Below are positions 60,350 to 64,000 of a stretch of DNA of 64,000 nt, one piece after another; the stretch's first letter is position 1, and each line of letters opens with the position of its first letter. The stretch covers positions 1 to 64,000 of the forward strand of contig NZ_JACMSF010000013.1 of the NCBI RefSeq assembly GCF_014257025.1, read 5' to 3'. The notes beneath the pieces are model-generated. The model did no database searches, was not told where the DNA came from, and was given only the letters and a program-made list of their open reading frames with translations. The translations under genes and the position numbers were made by a program. This stretch comes from Streptomyces cupreus (lineage in GTDB: Bacteria > Actinomycetota > Actinomycetes > Streptomycetales > Streptomycetaceae).

Positions 60350-61330
60350 ATGGCCAAGAAGCGACCCCAGACGAAGGCCACGCGCCCGCAGCTCACGGAC
60401 GGTGCCCGCGCTGATGAGAACGTTCCGGTCGTCGGCGCCCGCGAGCCCTGCCCGTGCGGCAGTGGCCGTCGCTACAAGGCCTGTCACGGCAAGGCCGCCG
60501 CCGAGGCCGTGACCGAGCTGGTGCAGCGCCCCTTCGAGGGGCTGCCCGGCGAGTGCGACTGGGTGGCCCTGCGCGAGCTGGTGCCCGCCGCCACGGTCCC
60601 GCTGCACCTGAAGGGCGGCCTGCCCGAGGGCGTCCCGGCCGTCACGCTGGCGACCGTGCTGCCGATGGCCTGGCCGGCGCTGCGCCGTGACGACGGCTCG
60701 GTCCTGCTGGGCCTGCAGAACGACACGGCGTCCGGCGACATCAGCCGCGATCTCGCCGACACCCTCCGGCGCGCCCTGGAGGCCATGCCCGGCTCCCCGG
60801 TGCAGGCGCGGCGCGCCCCGGCCGACGGTCCCCGGCTTCAGGACCTGCTCGACCCCGAAGGCGCGTTCGAGCCAGTTGTGCACCCGGGCTTCGAGTTCTG
60901 GGTTCCGGACGCGGAGAACGCCACCCCGGAGGTGACCGCCTCCCTGGAGCGGGCCAACGCCGCCGCCATCCCGACCGTGCGGCTGACCGGCGTGGACGCC
61001 GCGTACTGGTGCGAGACGCCGGAGAAGAACCACCTGCGCTGGGTCATGCCGTACCCCGAGGAGCGGCTTCTGGACGCGCTCGCGCGGCTGCACGCGGCGG
61101 GCCGCTCCAACCTGGGCGAGGGCACCCGTCTCGTGGGCTCCTTCCGCGCTCATGGCCTCATCGTCCCGGTCTGGGACCTGCCGAGCGAGGTCGGCGCCCA
61201 GGACGTGGAGAAGCCGGCCGCCGAGTTCGCCGAGCGTCTCACCGCCGCGCTGGCCACCGACGCCCCGCTCACCGCGGACGAGCGCCGCGCGCGTGGTGGC
61301 CTGACCAACCGCCAGGTCACGCTCAGCTGA
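60350..61330 (+). CDS. DUF5926 family protein with SEC-C zinc motif
   Basis: A protein of 326 residues. A basic N-terminus is followed by a SEC-C motif EPCPCGSGRRYKACHG (C-x-C-x8-C-H), as in the zinc tail of SecA. The main domain has WVALRELVPAATVPLHLKGG, FEFWVPDAENATPEVTASLE and LRWVMPYPEERLLDALARLH. The DUF5926 role is unknown; the motif suggests ribosome or protein-export contacts. Confidence 0.9.
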   Translation: MAKKRPQTKATRPQLTDGARADENVPVVGAREPCPCGSGRRYKACHGKAAAEAVTELVQRPFEGLPGECDWVALRELVPAATVPLHLKGGLPEGVPAVTLATVLPMAWPALRRDDGSVLLGLQNDTASGDISRDLADTLRRALEAMPGSPVQARRAPADGPRLQDLLDPEGAFEPVVHPGFEFWVPDAENATPEVTASLERANAAAIPTVRLTGVDAAYWCETPEKNHLRWVMPYPEERLLDALARLHAAGRSNLGEGTRLVGSFRAHGLIVPVWDLPSEVGAQDVEKPAAEFAERLTAALATDAPLTADERRARGGLTNRQVTLS

Positions 61331-61493
61331 CGCGCCGGAAGACGATCCTCCGCGGCTGATCGACCGGTCAGCCGACGGGGGCGCGCGGAACAGGTGACTC
61401 CGATCACAACTCCCCGTCGGCACGGGGAAATCGGTGACCGGAAAGCCCGGATCGAATTTGCGAACCGCCGATCTCTTGTTACCGTTCCAGTAG

Positions 61494-61537
61494 CCCGGTT
61501 GCTGGTGCATCCCCCGTCGCCAGCAACCGGGTCTTTT
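61494..61537 (+). terminator. Strong hairpin with C-rich loop and T-tail
   Basis: CCCGGTTGCTGG and CCAGCAACCGGG pair perfectly around a 14-nt loop TGCATCCCCCGTCG and are followed by TCTTTT. It lies 160 bp after the DUF5926 stop. It may end that mRNA or be the 3' hairpin of a small RNA; the C5 loop recalls actinobacterial 6C RNAs, but only one such hairpin is seen. Confidence 0.7.
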
Positions 61538-61572
61538 CATGTGCAGGGCTCTGTACAGAACGCCGCCGCATG

Positions 61573-62109
61573 TCAACTGCCCGTAGGAGCACCGGAGTTG
61601 CTCCCGGAACGCAGCAGCAGCGGACCCTCACCGGCGCCGGCCGCGAACTCCGCGACGGCGGTGTAGCCGTCCGGTTCGCCCCGGGTCCGCTCGCGCGGGG
61701 TCTCACAGGTGCCGGGCTCGTCCTCGGCGCCCACCGCGCACCGCATCTGCACGGTGCGTCCGCCCGGTCCCATGACGCTCAGCACCGAATCCAGCGCCTC
61801 GCCGGTGGTGTTGCGGTAGTAGGTGCGCGCCCATGTCTGTTCGCCCTGGGTGAGCACACAGGTCTGCGCCTCGATGCCCTCGGGGGAGGTGAGTTCGGGT
61901 CCGCAGCGCGCGGCGGTGGCAAGGCCGAGGCCCAGCCTCAGGGGTGAGGGGGAGGGTGCCTTGGCGTCGGCGGACGCGGACGGACGTACGGAGGAGGCGG
62001 GTGCGGCGGTACGGCCCTCTTCGCCCACCTGCCCCGCGGACGCCACGGCCAGCGGCAGCGCCACCGCGCACACCGCGACGCCCACGAGGGCGAGCAGACG
62101 AGGGTTCAT
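61573..62109 (-). CDS. Secreted protein of unknown function
   Basis: A protein of 178 residues from ATG 62109. The signal peptide RLLALVGVAVCAVALPLAVA ends SA-GQ. A Ser/Ala linker is followed by a domain with four Cys (ARCGPEL, QTCVLTQGEQTWARTYYRNT, QMRCAVGAEDEPGTCETPRE), probably a small disulfide-bonded beta sandwich. It is on the same strand as the PriPol-like gene and 56 bp downstream of it. Confidence 0.75.
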   Translation of the reverse strand: MNPRLLALVGVAVCAVALPLAVASAGQVGEEGRTAAPASSVRPSASADAKAPSPSPLRLGLGLATAARCGPELTSPEGIEAQTCVLTQGEQTWARTYYRNTTGEALDSVLSVMGPGGRTVQMRCAVGAEDEPGTCETPRERTRGEPDGYTAVAEFAAGAGEGPLLLRSGSNSGAPTGS

Positions 62110-62165
62110 ACTGCGGAAGATAACGAGGTGGGGCGGGCGCCCCGACCGGCGCGCGCCCGACACCC

Positions 62166-62831
62166 CTACAACTCGGGTGCGCTCACACCCGTACGAGTGA
62201 GGGCCTCCACCGCCGCGTCCACCACGGCCTCCACGTCCGGCAGCCACGGGGTCGCCGAGCCGGGCAGCGGCGCGCGCTCCCAGCGGACGGTGCCCTCGCC
62301 GGTCTCGGAGGGGGGCAGGGCGAGATAGCCGCCCGTGCCGTGGAACCTCAGGGAGCCCGGGACCCAGTCCTTGGCGTACAGCAGTTCGCCCAACCGCTCC
62401 ATGGAGTACGGCTTGACGAGCAGGGCCCAGCGGGTGGGTGAGGCGATCACGGGACCGAGCCGCAGGCCCATGCGGTCGAGCGCGAGGAGGGCCTGGGCGG
62501 CCGGCAGGGCCGGCAGGCTGACCGCGCAGGGCGCCCTGCCGCCGGTGGCCAGCACGATCGGTGCCGACGGGCGGTTGGTCCACCACCAGCGCACCATGCG
62601 CTCGTCGGTGGTGGCCGCGAGCAGGCCGGGGTCGAACGGGTGCGCACCGGGCACCGTGCACTCCGGATCGGGGCAGCCGCAGCGGGACCGCCCCTGCGGG
62701 TCCGCCGTCACTCCCGGGAGTACGGGCCACTGCCATTGAGTCGCGAAGGTCAGGGCCGCGCTGAGCAACTCAGGCCTCCCGCCGTTGCGCTGGGACAGGA
62801 GCCTGCGTCGCCTTCCGAGGATCTCGCGCAT
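62166..62831 (-). CDS. PriPol-family protein lacking catalytic residues
   Basis: A protein of 221 residues from ATG 62831. ELLSAALTFATQWQWPVLPG and the end RFHGTGGYLALPPS align by eye with the Prim-Pol protein at 55846. The metal motif IDLD is replaced by AVSLPAL, the SGGRHLWL His motif by SPTRWALLV, and the third Asp (GIDIRG) by GSLRFHG. Four Cys/His (CGCPDPECTVPGAH) form a possible zinc knuckle not preserved in the active protein. Probably a structural or regulatory relative rather than an enzyme. Confidence 0.8.
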   Translation of the reverse strand: MREILGRRRRLLSQRNGGRPELLSAALTFATQWQWPVLPGVTADPQGRSRCGCPDPECTVPGAHPFDPGLLAATTDERMVRWWWTNRPSAPIVLATGGRAPCAVSLPALPAAQALLALDRMGLRLGPVIASPTRWALLVKPYSMERLGELLYAKDWVPGSLRFHGTGGYLALPPSETGEGTVRWERAPLPGSATPWLPDVEAVVDAAVEALTRTGVSAPEL

Positions 62832-63334
62832 GAGCGCTCGTTCCTTTCCGTTGCACCGCTGGCAACACCGTGGTCCACATCACACCATGTGTCGATCACT
62901 TCACTGTGCGTACCTGTTGGCGCATCACACCCCTGCCAAGAGCAAGGGGAACCCCTATGGGCCGAGCGTTGGCTGCGTCCGCGGCAGCCTCGCCCATACC
63001 GCGTCTATCAAAAGCATGGGCGTGGCGTGGGGTGGCGAAGTCTGGCGTTTTGCCGTCGCACGTATTTCTCTTCGCCTCCGCCACGGGAGGATGGGGCACG
63101 GTCGTCGGTGGCTAAGACGCCCGGGTCCGCCACCAGGTTCCGGGTGGCTGTCAACCACCCCTGGCCTTCTCCGAGTACGTACCCATCACGACCGCTGTGA
63201 CGCTCCGTGGAGCAAGCCCAGTCGACCGCAATAAGGCGTTCCCTGAGGCAGTTTTAAGCCAACTTTGCCTTTCTGCAAGGGGTCGGGAAGATGTGCTCTG
63301 GTTACCCACGGACACCAGGAATCCCGGCAGGACA
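62832..63334. other. 500-bp intergenic region without a recognisable gene
   Basis: Divergent promoters of the PriPol-like gene and the GAF-domain gene must lie here. I see a weak dyad GGGTGG-N7-CCACCC (about 63140-63160) and a comparatively AT-rich segment (63225-63285, AATAAGGCG...TTTTAAGCCAACTTTGCC) suited to a promoter. No tRNA, conserved RNA or credible coding frame was found. Confidence 0.5.
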
Positions 63335-64000
63335 ATGCTGGACATCCCCTCACGAGTGCGTGTACATGTGGAGACACTGCTAGCGGCGCAGAATGACATG
63401 GGGGTTTGCGATGCTTTTGAGCAATACGCACCGGTCGGAAAGCCGGACGACATGAACGCCCCTCACCCTCCGAAAGTGGCCGGAATCGATTCAACGGTTC
63501 CCTCGCCCGCACACACTGTCGCGCCCGCGCCCGCGGCCTCCGAAAACACAGCCACCACTCCCGTCTCACCGCCCACCACACCGGGCGCCCCCGGACTGCT
63601 GCTCCAGGACCGTCTCGCCGGCTGGGTCTCCGACCTCACCACGCTGCACGAACTCACCGAACGCATGGCCCGTACGGACTCCCTGTCCGACGCCCTCCAG
63701 GAGCTGCTGCGCGCCGGATCCGCCCTCGTCGGCGCCCGGCGCGGACTCGTCGTACTGGAACCGGCCGACGGACGGGGCCCGGACACCACCGTCGGCCTGG
63801 GGCTGGCCCGCGCGGACCTCGGCCATATCGAGACCGTGCCGCGCGGCTCGATGTCGTACGGGAAGATCCTCGACGGACTGCCCGGCGGGGACGGCGAGAT
63901 CGCGCAGCCCGATCTGTTCGCCGAGGACGGGCTCGATCCGCGCCACCGCGAGGTGGCCGCGCGCCTCGGCTACGCCGCGAGCTACGCACTCCCCCTGCAC
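63335..64000 (+). CDS. GAF-domain regulator, probably SpoIIE/PP2C-type phosphatase (5' part; runs off the window)
   Basis: From ATG 63335 the first 222 residues are visible: LDIPSRVRVHVETLLAAQND, then AFEQYAPVGKPDDMNAPHPP, a Pro/Thr/Ala linker, and a GAF-like domain with LAGWVSDLTTLHELTERMAR, ALQELLRAGSALVGARRGLV and AARLGYAASYALPLH. This architecture is familiar from Streptomyces proteins with a C-terminal SpoIIE phosphatase, but that domain would lie beyond base 64000 and cannot be seen. Confidence 0.7.
   Translation, partial: MLDIPSRVRVHVETLLAAQNDMGVCDAFEQYAPVGKPDDMNAPHPPKVAGIDSTVPSPAHTVAPAPAASENTATTPVSPPTTPGAPGLLLQDRLAGWVSDLTTLHELTERMARTDSLSDALQELLRAGSALVGARRGLVVLEPADGRGPDTTVGLGLARADLGHIETVPRGSMSYGKILDGLPGGDGEIAQPDLFAEDGLDPRHREVAARLGYAASYALPLH

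Noticed and set aside
62785..63234. Open plus-strand frames in the 62.8-63.3 kb gap
   Set aside because: No ribosome sites, signal, motifs or protein-like composition; they overlap the PriPol-like start and promoter region.

Overview
The window is a high-GC actinobacterial chromosome segment, almost certainly Streptomyces. Pointers are the codon bias, GTG starts and ATGA/GTGA overlaps, an SSI-type protease inhibitor, an adjacent SigF/SigN pair of SigB-family sigma factors, a DmdR1-type iron box and the partial order dnaX - upp - tadA - sigF/sigN, which recalls the SCO40xx core region of S. coelicolor (from memory, not checked). Most of it is conserved core with small accessory insertions. All statements come from reading the sequence; no database search was run.

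Region 1 (1-6.9 kb): the 5' part of dnaX, the SRP RNA and a tRNA-Ser(GGA). Next to the tRNA lies a decayed 4.4-kb island. It is bounded by the tRNA 3' end and an imperfect 30-bp copy of it at 6226-6255. It holds an integrase remnant, a frameshifted excalibur-domain gene, a BNR/Asp-box fragment, His-rich membrane or exported proteins, an AhpD-like gene and an ATPase remnant. Just beyond the right repeat is a CsoR-like copper operator in front of a His-rich DUF4396 membrane protein.

Region 2 (6.9-24 kb): an operon for uptake and cytoplasmic breakdown of galactosides (lipoprotein SBP, two permeases, GH36, GH42); a CopC-CopD fusion; and a divergent unit around an iron box. One arm of that unit is a siderophore-interacting flavoreductase. 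The other is a tightly overlapped operon of a penicillin-acylase-type Ntn hydrolase, a siderophore-type GNAT, a DUF985 cupin and an SDR. HhH-GPD, HdeD-like, LytR_C and upp genes follow.

Region 3 (24-45 kb): tadA and its partner, tRNA-Ser(CGA), sigF and sigN, a MarR/efflux pair whose transporter is broken by an in-frame TAG, a TetR/efflux pair with a large palindromic operator, a four-gene operon of response regulator, sensor kinase, GT2-GtrA and ArnT-like transferase, an HxlR/NmrA divergent pair, a GtrA-like gene that lacks a natural stop, and tRNA-Arg(ACG).

Region 4 (45-64 kb): tRNA-Ser(GCT), an SSI inhibitor, an exact 11-bp-period repeat array, a 1308-residue hybrid pseudo-kinase with a long disordered basic-motif linker, an acyl-CoA ligase and SigE-family sigma factor, an operon resembling the mycobacterial ChsH1-ChsH2-Ltp2 side-chain degradation set, a small Asn/Gln-rich secreted protein, an intact and a catalytically dead PriPol-family protein, tRNA-Ser(UGA), an HtrA protease, GDPD, an RsbW-type ATP-binding protein, a SEC-C/DUF5926 protein and the start of a GAF/phosphatase-type regulator.

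The most unusual items are the iron-box divergon with an Ntn acylase, the hybrid pseudo-kinase, the dead PriPol, the ChsH/Ltp2-like operon, the apparently leaderless efflux gene under a palindrome, and the tRNA-Ser island.
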